Assembly (NCBI RefSeq): GCF_019711415.1
Contig: NZ_JAIGNJ010000002.1
Location: 1 to 64,000, forward strand
DNA: 64,000 nt
From: Qipengyuania vesicularis
GTDB lineage: Bacteria > Pseudomonadota > Alphaproteobacteria > Sphingomonadales > Sphingomonadaceae
Direction: 5' to 3'
Below are positions 27,625-37,419 of this stretch, one piece after another. Made by a program: the position numbers and the translations under genes. Every line of letters starts with the position of its first letter. The first letter of the stretch is position 1. A model generated the notes under the pieces. It did no database searches. It had not been told where the DNA came from and saw only the letters and a program-made list of their open reading frames with translations.

Positions 27625-29735
27625 CAGGCTACATCCTTTTGGGGTTCAGGCGCGCGCGGCCTGGCAATGATCTCAGCCGCCGAACGCAGCGGCAGGCAAA
27701 TCGTGAATCGGGTGCCGAGGCTTTCGCGCGATTCCACGTCGAGCCGTCCGCCCATGGCGCGGATGATCTCGCGCGCCTCGTAGGCGCCGATGCCGAAGCC
27801 GCCCTCCTTGGAGGAAACGAACGGTTTGAAGAGGCCGCTGCGCAGGAAATTGGGGCTCATCCCGCGGCCGCTGTCGACGATCTGGACAATCCCGAACAAA
27901 CCATCGCTGAAGGTTTCGAGCATCACCGGGCTCTCGGGTCCTCCGGCGTCGATGGCGTTCTGGATGATGTGCGACAATGCCTGTTCGAAGGCATCCGCCT
28001 GACCATCGACCTGCATCGGTTCGTTGCGTAGCAAGGCTACCTTCGACGTCGCGGCAAACCGTTGCACCGTCGCGCGCACATGGCTCGTCATGTCGAAGGG
28101 CCTGGCGTCCTCGGCGGACGCGGCACCGTAGCGGCCAAGCCGGGCGAGCATCGTATTGAGCTTTTCCGCGCTGTTGCGCAGCGTCACCAACATGTCCTTG
28201 CGGAACTCGGGCTTCTCCGCATGCTTCTCTGCGTTCTTGAGAAGGAGCGACATCTGGCTGGAGAGGTTCTTGATGTCGTGCATCACGAAGGCCATCCGGC
28301 GGTTGAATTCGTCGAAACGAGCAGCTTCGGAAAGCGCCTCTTGCCCGGCCTGCTCGGCAAGGTAGCTGGCAAGTTGCTGGCCAACGATGCCGAGGAGGTC
28401 GAAATCCTCCCAGTCGAGCTTGTGTTCGACCAGCGGGCGCGACAGCACAACCACTCCGACGAGCCGGTTGAAATGCAGCAATGGAACCGCGGCCCAGGCG
28501 CGCGGTTCGTCGATAATCCACTCTGGAATATGGGCCAGTTCGCCTTGGTGTTCGATCCCAGCACGGGCCTCATCGAGGTCGATGATCAGGCCTTCGCGCT
28601 CGAATATTCCGGACAGGTCGTCGCTGATCGGTTCCGCCGGGACCGCGAACTGAGGCCAGCGCCAATGTCCGCCGAAGCCCAGCTTCCCGTCGTCATCTGC
28701 GAGGAGCAGGATGCCTTTCGGGCTCTCGGTAATATCCGCCATCGCCTTGATCGCGCGTTCCTGGAGGCTTGCCTCGTCAAGGTTCGAACGGCCGATGGTA
28801 TGCGTGAAACGGATCCACTCGTTGCGGTAGTCGTAGCGGTGCTTGAACAGGTGCTTGATCGCCGTCACCCGCAACCATCCGCGCAGGCGGTCGGATGGCA
28901 GCCAGATAAGCGCCAGCGCCCCGGCAGCGATCACCAGCCCGACTTGGGTCAGGCGTCCAGCATTGCCGGCAAGAATGTCGAGAGAACTTGCCAGCCCCAG
29001 CATTCCGAGCAGGTAAGCGCCGATCACCAGCAGCGAGAGGAAGTGGAAGGTAACTGCGCGTGAAGGGCTGAATGTCAGGCCGACAGCGCTCTTGTTGAAA
29101 CCGATTGCAAACGGGACGGCGATCACCGCGATCGCAAGTCCGTGCAAGGCCACCAGCTCTTCTGCAAACCCGCCCGAGAGGTAGGCGATCGTGTAGAAGT
29201 TGAGCATGAAGGCCCAGAGGCCCGCCATGGCGGCCGCATTCCAGCGAAGGATGCGGCGCGAGCTCTGTGCAGCTCCGATGTAGAGATTGTGCAGCATGAC
29301 CAGCGCGCCAACCGCGACGAGCACGCGGAAGATGGCGGAAGTCTGCGTTACCAGCAGTTCGATCTGAGGCGTAAGGGCGTAGCGCTCCTGAATCAGGAGC
29401 AGCGCAACCTGGAGGGTTTCGACAAAGGCAAGCGAGAATGCCACTGGCCGCACGAGCCGTGAGCTCTCGTCACGCCCGTCATTGGCGAAGAGACGGAAGA
29501 GCAGGTAGATCCAGGCGAGATTACTGGCGACGCCCGTCAGCGTGACGATCGGTTGGTCGAAGCTGAAGCTGGCTGCGGCGAAACACCAGTTGGCACTGAG
29601 GGCAAGAGCAATAATCCCGGCCCAGCGATCCGATCGTTCTTCCTGCCCGTTACGCGCGATCCACAGCGCCGCAAGCCCGCTGACGATCGCGCCAATCGAG
29701 TAGAAAATGTAGGAAAGCGAGCCAGCCCACTCCAT
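27624..29735 (-). CDS. prsK: XrtA/PEP-CTERM system histidine kinase PrsK
   Basis: Membrane histidine kinase of 703 residues. The first 300 residues form about nine to ten membrane helices, then comes a GAF-like sensor domain (about 320-470), the phospho-acceptor box FVMHDIKNLSSQMSLLL, and an ATPase domain ending in GGFGIGAYEAREIIRAMGG. This layout and the VMHDIKN box are the PrsK signature. It pairs with PrsR just downstream. The partner exosortase and polysaccharide genes are not in the window. Confidence 0.9.
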
Positions 29736-29882
29736 CAGGAGCGCTCCTGCCCCGGGCAGGGTGCCATCAGGCTCTGGTCAGTAACCCCGTTCATTCCCGC
29801 ATACCCGCGCCATTGCATAGGGGTTCGGGACTAGGCTCGAATGGTGAATTGTCGGTAAATTTTACACCAAATAAACCAAGAA

Positions 29883-29912
29883 GGCGACGCCTTCACCGAG
29901 GAAAGCGTCGCC
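29883..29912 (-). terminator. Hairpin after the ScfR-type regulator gene
   Basis: An 8-bp perfect stem (GGCGACGC at 29883-29890, GCGTCGCC at 29905-29912) with a 14-nt loop starts 28 bp past the regulator stop on its strand and is followed on that strand by a T-rich stretch (TTCTTGGTTTATTT). Probable terminator. No other feature is seen in the 205-bp gap between the regulator and prsK. Confidence 0.55.
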
Positions 29913-29940
29913 ATTCCTGACAATTCTAGGAGGATCGATC

Positions 29941-31323
29941 TCAGCGCTCGCCAAACTCGAAGGGCGAGGTTCCGCGGCGCATGCGATCGAAGTGTAGCTT
30001 GCGCCCGCGCGGCGGGAGCGAACGCTGTGGACAGCCCTCCCTGTGGCATCGTGCACATCCCGGCCCGATCCTCTGCGCATCGGCCGGACGCAGCGAAAGG
30101 CCGCGTGCGTGGGCAAGGTCGGTGGCAAGCACCGCCTCGATACCCACCGCGACAACGAACCGCGCCTCGCCTGGAGCACCGCTGCCTTCCACACTGCGCA
30201 TCATAGTGAGCCAGCCCCCCTGCCCTTCTCCGGTATCGTCGAGACTCACATATTGAACCACGAGTTCGCCGCCCCGCTCGAAGGCCCGGTGGGCATCCCA
30301 TAGTGGGCAGGATACGTCTTCGCCGGCAAATCGCGCCGTGCTCGCTCCCATGAAGCTCTTCGAGAATTGCCCGGCCCGGTCGAGCCTGACCATGAAGAAG
30401 GGAAGCCCGCGCTGGCCCACCCTCTGCAAGGTGGTGAGACGGTGGGCGAGTTGCTCGAAGCTCACCGAGAAACGGCGCTCCAGCACGGGAAGGTCGTAAC
30501 CCGTGGCATCGCAAGCACGCAGGAAACGTCCATAGGGCATCAGCAGTGCGGCGGCGAAGTATCCGTCGAGGTGGCGCTTGAAGAGTGCGCGGGCGGCCTC
30601 GTCATCGAACTTTGCGCCCTGGGCGATCGCCATGATCTCGTCTGCCTTCTCGAGCTGGGCGATCTTGAGCGCGAGCTGGAAATTCCGCGAAGCAGGGCCA
30701 AGCATTTCGGACAGCTGCACTTGGCGCGCATGGAGGTCGAGGCGGCTGAGGCTGTCGGGAAGCACCTCGCGCGGCAGGGAACGGACCGAGAGCTGGTGCC
30801 GCTCGCGCAAACGCTCGGTCAGCGCGAGCCCGATATCGCCGCGCGACAGGCGCATTTCGTCGGCGAGTTCCTCTGCTGCCGTATCGAGGTCGGCGAAATG
30901 GTTGCGCCAGCGTTCGATTTCGCGGCGCGAAGCGGCAAGCGGATCTTCCGCCAACACTGCGGCCGGGCCCGCATTATCATAGAGTCGGGCGAAGGCGGCA
31001 GCTGCCTGCGGAGCGGTTGAAAGGAATTCGTCCAGCTCTTCGCGATCGATCGCGAGATCGGCGAAACGTTCATCCGCGAAGCGACGCGCGAGACCATCGA
31101 GACCCCCGATTGCCTCGTCCTCACGAATACTGCGTGGGTCGAAGTCGAATTGCTCGACCAGCCCCATGATTACGCGCGCGCTTACAGGCCGCTGGTTGCG
31201 CTCGATCAGGTTGAGGTAGCTGGGCGAAATCGACAGCCGCGCAGCCATCGCAGCCTGGGTCAGGCTTTCCCGCTTCCTTAGTCGACGGATGGCAGGTCCG
31301 GCGCGGATGGCATCATCGGACAT
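29941..31323 (-). CDS. ScfR/RamB-type transcriptional regulator of isocitrate lyase region
   Basis: Regulator of 460 residues. An XRE helix-turn-helix occupies about residues 10-63 (LTQAAMAARLSISPSYLNLIERNQR). The middle is an ImmA/IrrE-like domain in which the zinc-protease HExxH is lost (RNFQLALKIA there). The C-terminal DUF2083-type region has a cysteine cluster, GPGCARCHREGC. Relatives (RamB, MccR, PccR) control acetate, methylcitrate or propionyl-CoA genes and may sense an acyl-CoA. It is divergent from aceA with a palindrome in between, so it probably controls aceA and itself. Confidence 0.85.
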   Translation of the reverse strand: MSDDAIRAGPAIRRLRKRESLTQAAMAARLSISPSYLNLIERNQRPVSARVIMGLVEQFDFDPRSIREDEAIGGLDGLARRFADERFADLAIDREELDEFLSTAPQAAAAFARLYDNAGPAAVLAEDPLAASRREIERWRNHFADLDTAAEELADEMRLSRGDIGLALTERLRERHQLSVRSLPREVLPDSLSRLDLHARQVQLSEMLGPASRNFQLALKIAQLEKADEIMAIAQGAKFDDEAARALFKRHLDGYFAAALLMPYGRFLRACDATGYDLPVLERRFSVSFEQLAHRLTTLQRVGQRGLPFFMVRLDRAGQFSKSFMGASTARFAGEDVSCPLWDAHRAFERGGELVVQYVSLDDTGEGQGGWLTMMRSVEGSGAPGEARFVVAVGIEAVLATDLAHARGLSLRPADAQRIGPGCARCHREGCPQRSLPPRGRKLHFDRMRRGTSPFEFGER

Positions 31324-31341
31324 TTGTAAATTCCTTTACAA
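31324..31341. promoter_or_regulatory. Palindromic operator candidate between the regulator and aceA
   Basis: TTGTAAA-TTCC-TTTACAA is a perfect inverted repeat right next to the regulator start codon (31323). A matching half-site TGTAAA lies at 31389-31394 on the aceA side. The shape resembles operators of RamB/PccR-type proteins (paired TTTGCAAA-like words), so it is a good candidate for the binding site of the divergently encoded regulator. Confidence 0.6.
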
Positions 31342-31479
31342 CCTTACAGGCCTAATAGGCCCCGTTAAGGGTTCTAGACAAGAAATTCTGTAAATTTTCC
31401 TGCCAGAATCACTTTTCCCGGCGCATTCTCTCTTCAAGGCCAGCTCAGAGCTTGGGCCAACCGGACAGGAGAATACGCA

Positions 31480-33078
31480 ATGACCTACCAGAGCCACATC
31501 GCGAAGATGAACGAGACCATCGCCGAGAATGGTGACAGCTGGGCTGCGATCGACGCCGCCAGTGCTGCCCGCATGGCCGTCCAGAACCGCTTTCCTACCG
31601 GGCTCGACATTGCGCGCTACACCGCGAAGATCATGCGCGAGGACATGGAAGCCTACGACAAGGACCCGGCGAACTACACCCAGTCGCTCGGCTGCTGGCA
31701 CGGGTTCATCGCTCAGCAGAAGATGATCTCGATCAAGAAGCATTTCGGCAGCACCAAGCGCCGTTACCTCTACCTCTCTGGCTGGATGGTTGCCGCTCTG
31801 CGCAGCGAATTCGGCCCCCTGCCCGACCAGTCGATGCACGAGAAGACCAGCGTGCCCGCTCTGATCGGTGAACTCTATACCTTCCTCAAGCAGGCCGATG
31901 CCCGTGAACTCGGCGGCATGTTCCGGCAGCTCGACGATGCAAAGGCTGCAGGTGACGCGGTTGCCACCCACCGTCTCCTCAAGGAAATTGACGAGCACCA
32001 GACCCATGTCGTGCCGATCATTGCCGATATCGATGCAGGCTTCGGCAATGCCGAAGCGACTTACCTGCTCGCCAAGAAAATGATCGAAGCTGGCGCCTGC
32101 GCGCTGCAGATCGAGAACCAGGTGTCGGACGAAAAGCAGTGCGGCCACCAAGACGGCAAGGTTACCGTTCCGCACGAAGACTTCCTCCAGAAGATCCGCG
32201 CGATCCGCTATGCCTTCCTCGAGCTCGGCGTTCCCGATGGCATCATCGTTGCCCGCACCGACAGCCTCGGCGCTGGCCTGACCAAGCAGATCGCCTTCTC
32301 GAAGGAGCCGGGCGACCTCGGCGACCAGTACAACGCCTTCCTCGATTGCGACGAAGTCGATCCCGCCGACATCAAGAACGGCCAGGTCTTCATCAGCCGC
32401 GACGGCAAGCTGATGTCGCCCAAGCGCCTGCCTTCGAACCTCTACCAGTTCCGTGCCGGAACGGGTGAAGATCGCTGCGTGCTCGACTGCATCACCGCGC
32501 TCCAGAATGGTGCCGACCTGCTGTGGATCGAGACCGAGAAGCCGCACATTGGCCAGATCGGCGGGATGGTAAACCGCATCCGCGAAGTGATCCCCAATGC
32601 CAAGCTGGTTTACAACAACTCGCCCAGCTTCAACTGGACGCTCAACTTCCGCCAGCAGGTCTTCGATGCCTGGGAAGCAGAGGGCAAGGACCTGTCGGCC
32701 TACGACCGCGCAAAGCTCATGAGCGTGGACTATGACGGCACCGATCTGGCGGCAGAAGCCGACGAGCGTATCCGCACCTTCCAGAAGGACGCGGCACGCG
32801 AGGCGGGCATCTTCCACCACCTGATCACGTTGCCGACCTACCACACGGCTGCGCTGAGTACTGACAATCTCGCCAAGGAATACTTCGGTGATGCTGGCAT
32901 GCTCGGCTACGTCAAGAACGTCCAGCGCGAGGAAATCCGCCAGGGTATCGCCTGTGTGAAGCACCAGAACATGGCCGGATCGGATATCGGCGATGATCAC
33001 AAGGAATACTTTGCCGGTGAAGCGGCCCTCAAGGCCGGCGGCAAGGACAACACAATGAACCAGTTCGCTGCGGCGTAA
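31480..33078 (+). CDS. aceA: Isocitrate lyase
   Basis: Glyoxylate-shunt enzyme splitting isocitrate into succinate and glyoxylate, needed for growth on acetate or fatty acids; 532 residues. The signature KQCGHQDGK has catalytic Cys221. VPIIADIDAGFGN carries metal-binding acids. The length and KQCGH variant match the longer Pseudomonas-type enzyme rather than the 430-residue E. coli type. AGGAGAA precedes the ATG. Malate synthase is not in the window. Confidence 0.96.
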   Translation: MTYQSHIAKMNETIAENGDSWAAIDAASAARMAVQNRFPTGLDIARYTAKIMREDMEAYDKDPANYTQSLGCWHGFIAQQKMISIKKHFGSTKRRYLYLSGWMVAALRSEFGPLPDQSMHEKTSVPALIGELYTFLKQADARELGGMFRQLDDAKAAGDAVATHRLLKEIDEHQTHVVPIIADIDAGFGNAEATYLLAKKMIEAGACALQIENQVSDEKQCGHQDGKVTVPHEDFLQKIRAIRYAFLELGVPDGIIVARTDSLGAGLTKQIAFSKEPGDLGDQYNAFLDCDEVDPADIKNGQVFISRDGKLMSPKRLPSNLYQFRAGTGEDRCVLDCITALQNGADLLWIETEKPHIGQIGGMVNRIREVIPNAKLVYNNSPSFNWTLNFRQQVFDAWEAEGKDLSAYDRAKLMSVDYDGTDLAAEADERIRTFQKDAAREAGIFHHLITLPTYHTAALSTDNLAKEYFGDAGMLGYVKNVQREEIRQGIACVKHQNMAGSDIGDDHKEYFAGEAALKAGGKDNTMNQFAAA

Positions 33079-33089
33079 GGAGAGAGAGG

Positions 33090-33281
33090 ATGACGACCAT
33101 GACAGACGACACCCCGAAGACCGAACCGGGTCGCGCGCGCGCCCTGTTCTCGACCGCCGACTTCCGCCTGCTGCGCACTGCTCTGACGAGCTATGCCCGC
33201 CAGACGGAAGACCGCGAGGAGCTGGCGAAGATCAACGCCCTTCACCATCGCCTCGGCACCTACGTCCCTTCGGACGGCTGA
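33090..33281 (+). CDS. Small conserved-looking protein downstream of aceA
   Basis: A 63-residue soluble, charged protein beginning 11 nt after the aceA stop with a very strong ribosome site (AAGGAGAGAGAGG). Residues about 24-55 (DFRLLRTALTSYARQ...LHHRLGTY) are predicted helical. The function is not recognised. A terminator follows directly, so aceA and this gene appear to form a closed two-gene operon. The strong ribosome site makes it a real gene in my view. Confidence 0.75.
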   Translation: MTTMTDDTPKTEPGRARALFSTADFRLLRTALTSYARQTEDREELAKINALHHRLGTYVPSDG

Positions 33282-33321
33282 CCCACGCTTTCAAATAACC
33301 AGTTCTCCTGGGGAGGAGAAA

Positions 33322-33366
33322 CGGCCGTCGAGGTGCCCCAACACCTCGGCGGCCGTCAATTTTTTC
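33322..33366 (+). terminator. Rho-independent terminator of the aceA operon
   Basis: A 14-bp stem with a single G-T pair (33322-33335 with 33342-33355) over a CCCCAA loop is followed by TCAATTTTTTC. The convergent amidohydrolase gene ends at 33371. Confidence 0.9.
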
Positions 33367-33370
33367 GCCG

Positions 33371-34717
33371 TCAGCCGCCGTTCGCGGGCATCAGGTCGAG
33401 CGCGGCGCTCGCAAGCGCCTCGGCCCCGGTCCTGACCACCGCCTCTGCATCGGGCGCCCAGAAGGGCGAATGAAGCGAAGGCAACGGCTTTCCTTCTTCG
33501 CGAAGGGCAGTGAGCATCTCTTCCGGCGTCCCGCTGATCCAGAAGATCATGCTTTTCACCCCTTCCGGATCGGCGCGGCGGAACTGGCTGAAGTCCTCGC
33601 CGCCCATCACAGCGGGCGCCACGAACACACGATCCTCGCCGAACCGCGCCTTGAAGGCCGCAGCGCGTTCCTCGCTGAAACCGGGATCGTTGAAGGTCGA
33701 AGGCGTATAGGGATCCTCGACCGTCACCACCGGATGCAACTCTTCCGGCAGGCCAGCAGTGACCGCTTCGCCCTTGGCGACGCGGCGGATACCGTCGAGC
33801 AGCAACTGGCGGCTTTCATCCGAGTAGCTGCGCACGGTCAGCTGGAGTCGCGCCTCGTCCGAAATGATGTTGTGCTTCGCCCCCGCGTGGAAGCTGCCCA
33901 CCGTGATCACCGCCGGATCGAGCGGAGAAGAGCTTCGGCTCACGACCGTCTGCAGCTTCATGACGATCGCGCTTCCCAGAACGACCGGATCCACCGTTGT
34001 GTGCGGGTAGGCGCCATGGCCGCCGATGCCTTTCACCGTGATATCGACACTATCCACATTGGCCAGCGCGTAGCCCGGCGTATAGCCGATGGTACCAGCT
34101 GGAGCAGGCGCAGCAGCATCGTGAAAAGCGAGCACATATTCCGGCTTGGGGAAGCGCTCGTAAAGTCCGTCTTCGAGCATCGCGAGCGCGCCCAGCCCAA
34201 GCTCCTCGGCCGGCTGGAGGATCATGACCAACGTGCCCTGCCACTGGTCCTTCCGCTCGGCCAGCAACTGGGCGGCACCGATGAAGCCGGTCATGTGCGT
34301 ATCGTGACCGCAGGCGTGCATGACACCGGTCGTGACACCGCTTGCGGGCGTCGCCTGCACCGTGCTCGCATAAGGAAGGCCCGTCTGCTCGATCACCGGC
34401 AGGCCGTCCATGTCGGCGCGCAGCATGACCACCGGGCCATCGCCGTTTTTCATCACCGACACGACGCCGGTCTGGCCTACGCCTTCGGTCACTTCAAAGC
34501 CGAGGTCGCGCATCCGCTTGGCGAGTTTTGCTGCAGTCTGGTGCTCCTCAAAGCTGAGTTCCGGATTGGCGTGAAGGTCGCGATAGAGCTCCATCAGCCC
34601 GGGCATGTCTTCTTCCAGCGAAGCGCGAAGGTCATCCGCCTGGGCGGGCGAAGCAAAGGCAATGGCGGCCGCGGCGCAGGCGACGAGGCTTGTAGGACGC
34701 AGGTTGGATTTGAGCAC
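33371..34717 (-). CDS. M20-family metallo-amidohydrolase, secreted
   Basis: Zinc amidohydrolase of 448 residues related to hippurate/IAA-amino-acid hydrolases. A signal peptide ends near AQADDLRA (about residue 28). The metal-binding motifs are MLRADMDGLPV, MHACGHDTHM, LQPAEELGLGA and, near the C-terminus, GGEDFSQF. The inserted dimerisation domain contains GIGGHGAYPHTTVDP. The start is GTG at 34717 behind GGAGGGGAAA; a longer TTG version at 34834 adds a non-signal-like leader. The exact N-acyl substrate is unknown. Confidence 0.88.
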   Translation of the reverse strand: MLKSNLRPTSLVACAAAAIAFASPAQADDLRASLEEDMPGLMELYRDLHANPELSFEEHQTAAKLAKRMRDLGFEVTEGVGQTGVVSVMKNGDGPVVMLRADMDGLPVIEQTGLPYASTVQATPASGVTTGVMHACGHDTHMTGFIGAAQLLAERKDQWQGTLVMILQPAEELGLGALAMLEDGLYERFPKPEYVLAFHDAAAPAPAGTIGYTPGYALANVDSVDITVKGIGGHGAYPHTTVDPVVLGSAIVMKLQTVVSRSSSPLDPAVITVGSFHAGAKHNIISDEARLQLTVRSYSDESRQLLLDGIRRVAKGEAVTAGLPEELHPVVTVEDPYTPSTFNDPGFSEERAAAFKARFGEDRVFVAPAVMGGEDFSQFRRADPEGVKSMIFWISGTPEEMLTALREEGKPLPSLHSPFWAPDAEAVVRTGAEALASAALDLMPANGG

Positions 34718-34847
34718 GGTTTCCCCTCCAGCTTGGAACACTTGGAACACGGTCCTGGGGAAGGAATCCCCGGGGCCGGAAATGTCATCTCTCTGGCGTC
34801 CAGACTGGCAGAGCCTGCGCAGATAGGAAAGCAATATGGCGGCAGCC

Positions 34848-36647
34848 TTAGAGCTGGTAGGTCAGCACCAGCCCGACAGAGAGCGCCGTCACCATGATCC
34901 CCACCAATGGCACGCCGGTCTTCACGTAATCGCCGAACTTGTAGCTCCCTTCGGCCATGATCAGCATGTTGGTCTGATAGGCGATGGGCGTCGCGTAAGA
35001 GAGGTTGCAGCCGAACAGCACCGCCAGCACCAGCGGTTCGGGCGGAAGACCCAGCGTGCCCGCGATGGCGAAGGCAATGGGGGTTCCCACTGTTGCGGCG
35101 GTAGCATTCGAGGCGAAATTGGTGAGGAAGGTCACGAAGACCATGATCGCGGCGAGGACCAGCGCCGGGGATAGGTATTGCAGGCCATAGGACAGCAATT
35201 CGCCCAGCCATGCCGCCGCCCCGCTTTCATCGATGATCCGTCCGATGGCAATACTCGCTGCAACGAGCACGATCACCTGTGCGGATAACGCCCGGCCGAC
35301 GCGATCGAATTTGACGCAGCCGGTCACGAACATCAGGATTGCGCCTGCCAGCGCCGCGATAGCGATCGGCACCAGGCCCAGCGATGCAAAAGCCACCGAC
35401 CCACCCATAATGCCCGCGGCAAGCAGGGCCTTCGAACGACGGGGCAGCTCGCGACGCCCTTCGAGCTGGAGCAGGCTATCACCGCTCGCGAAGGTTTCGA
35501 GATCGTGCTGGAGGCCCATCACCAGCAACACGTCGCCTTCCCTGATGCGGATATCGCCTACGTCGCTGAATTCGTCCTTCTGGCCGATCAGCGTATCGGG
35601 ACGATGGATACCTACCACGGCCACGCCATACAGATCGGCAATTCCCGAGGTCGGAAGGGTGCGGCTGTTGAGGCGGCTGTCGGCGGTCACCGTCATTTCG
35701 ACGACCTGGATGTCCTCGCCGGTCTCGTCATGCTTGCGCTGGATACGTTCGAGCACCCAGCTGGGTGCCGCTTCGCCGCGCATGACCTGGATGGCTTCCT
35801 CGATGGCATCATGCGTGCCGGAAACCTTGATCCTCTGCCCCGCGCGGAACAGACCCGGCTTCACATCATGGAACTCGATTCCGGCGGGGAGGCGCGGGGC
35901 GATCTGCTTCAACTCGCGCCCGTTCATCAGGCTGTTTTCCGTCACGCGCAGGCGGGTATAGAAGCGGCGACTCTCGTGGGTCAGTTCGATCCGGTTGTCG
36001 CCAAGCATCTTCGGCATCACCAGCCAAAGGTAAGGAAGCGCCACAAGCCCCGCCGCCAGTACGAGTGGCGTGAAATGAAACACGCTCATCATCGGCATGC
36101 CGAGATCGACCGCGATCGACACCACGAGGATATTGGTCGATGTCCCGATGGTAGTGGCAAGGCCGCCAATCAGCGAGGCTGCGTTGAGTGGCATCAGGGT
36201 TTTCGATGCCGGCATCGCGCCGCGCGCGGCCAGCGTCACGAAGATCGGGATCAGCAGCACCAGCACCGGCGTGTTGTTCACGAACATGGACAACGCAAAC
36301 GCGAGAAACAGGGAAAGGAGGAGACCAAGCTGCAAGTTGAACTTGAAAACTCGTTCGAGCAAACGCGCCGCAGGCTCCAGTGCGCCCGTCACGATCAGCC
36401 CTCGCCCCAGAATCATCAAAGCGCAGATCGTGATGAGCGCGTAATGTCCGAAGCCGCCGAAGGCGATGCCGAGACCATCGGTCGGTGACTGGCCATCGAG
36501 CGGGAAGAAATAGAGCCCCACCGCGATCACCGCGATGGTCAGCAGCGAAATGATCTCGATGGACATGCGTCCGCGCGCGAAGGCGACGAACATTGCGACC
36601 GTTACGGCCATGGCCGCAATCGCGTGATAGGACGGAATCCCGATCAT
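34848..36647 (-). CDS. SLC13-family permease with two RCK_C (TrkA-C) domains
   Basis: Ion-coupled transporter of 599 residues. Two blocks of membrane helices (about 1-210 and 410-599) flank a cytosolic region with two TrkA-C-like domains (about 215-300 and 315-395). FVNNTPVLVLLIPIF and FASNATAATVGTPIAFA are the paired substrate/sodium-binding SNT-type motifs of the DASS/SLC13 group. Members with this layout are variously described as sulfate or dicarboxylate carriers; the substrate is not decidable here. The gene is upstream of the amidohydrolase on the same strand. Confidence 0.88.
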   Translation of the reverse strand: MIGIPSYHAIAAMAVTVAMFVAFARGRMSIEIISLLTIAVIAVGLYFFPLDGQSPTDGLGIAFGGFGHYALITICALMILGRGLIVTGALEPAARLLERVFKFNLQLGLLLSLFLAFALSMFVNNTPVLVLLIPIFVTLAARGAMPASKTLMPLNAASLIGGLATTIGTSTNILVVSIAVDLGMPMMSVFHFTPLVLAAGLVALPYLWLVMPKMLGDNRIELTHESRRFYTRLRVTENSLMNGRELKQIAPRLPAGIEFHDVKPGLFRAGQRIKVSGTHDAIEEAIQVMRGEAAPSWVLERIQRKHDETGEDIQVVEMTVTADSRLNSRTLPTSGIADLYGVAVVGIHRPDTLIGQKDEFSDVGDIRIREGDVLLVMGLQHDLETFASGDSLLQLEGRRELPRRSKALLAAGIMGGSVAFASLGLVPIAIAALAGAILMFVTGCVKFDRVGRALSAQVIVLVAASIAIGRIIDESGAAAWLGELLSYGLQYLSPALVLAAIMVFVTFLTNFASNATAATVGTPIAFAIAGTLGLPPEPLVLAVLFGCNLSYATPIAYQTNMLIMAEGSYKFGDYVKTGVPLVGIMVTALSVGLVLTYQL

Positions 36648-36692
36648 TCGGAGCGGTGATTCCCAAAACTGTCGGATTAATACAAGAGCTAA

Positions 36693-37304
36693 TTAGCTAT
36701 TTGTTTCCGCGAATTGGCCGCGGAGCAGGAGTATCGCGACAGCCAGCAGCACTGAAGCCGCCGTTCCGCTGGCCCCTGCTGGCATCATCCAGTCGAGCCC
36801 GGTCGGCAGGGCAAGGATGTTGAGGGCAGTAGCAGCCAATCCGGCAAGGATCGCGACACCGCCGATCGCCTTCCTCATGGCGGAGGGCCCGGCGAGCAGC
36901 AGCCGGCCCAAGGCGATTGCCGCCAGGCCGAACAGCAGCTTACCCGTGAAGTAGAGGAAGAACGCACCTTTCAGGACCGTGTCGAACAGCGCCGGCATCT
37001 GCTCCATCACGGAGGCTGCAGGCGGGAACATGGCCAACCCAATACCGACCTGGACCATGTTCAGCAGGCCTGAAACAGCAATCGCCGCCCAGACAAGTGG
37101 CGCATGCGGCGATCTTGCGCTGAGAACCAGTGCGGCAATCGTGATTACCGTGAAAGCAGCCATCTCGACCATCCACGTGATGGGTCGCAGCACCGTTTCA
37201 GGTCCGGCAGGGTAGACTACCGCCATGTAGAAGACCTGCGTCGCGACAAGCAGCAGGATCGCGACGGCGATCGCCGTCATGGAGGATCGAATGGTGAATT
37301 GCAT
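36693..37304 (-). CDS. Six-helix membrane protein of unknown function
   Basis: A 203-residue hydrophobic protein with about six membrane helices, starting MQFTIRSSMTAIAVAILLLVATQ. I do not recognise the family. The ATG at 37304 follows AAGGGGA; an in-frame start at 37325 exists. A winged-helix regulator gene lies 115 nt upstream on the same strand, suggesting a regulator/target pair. A 12-bp palindrome AGCTAATTAGCT (36687-36698) overlaps the stop codon. Confidence 0.65.
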   Translation of the reverse strand: MQFTIRSSMTAIAVAILLLVATQVFYMAVVYPAGPETVLRPITWMVEMAAFTVITIAALVLSARSPHAPLVWAAIAVSGLLNMVQVGIGLAMFPPAASVMEQMPALFDTVLKGAFFLYFTGKLLFGLAAIALGRLLLAGPSAMRKAIGGVAILAGLAATALNILALPTGLDWMMPAGASGTAASVLLAVAILLLRGQFAETNS

Positions 37305-37419
37305 GACAGTCCCCTTGGCCAGCACAGCGCGGCTGTGCCTTCATCCGATCCGATAGCACACTTGGTTACAGCCTGTGATGCAGGGCGAGCTCCAACGATG
37401 AGCCAGAAAACGCAAAGCC

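Noticed and set aside
31336-33000. 554-codon open frame opposite aceA
   Set aside because: Exact antisense of isocitrate lyase; no motif, and it would also cross the aceA promoter region.
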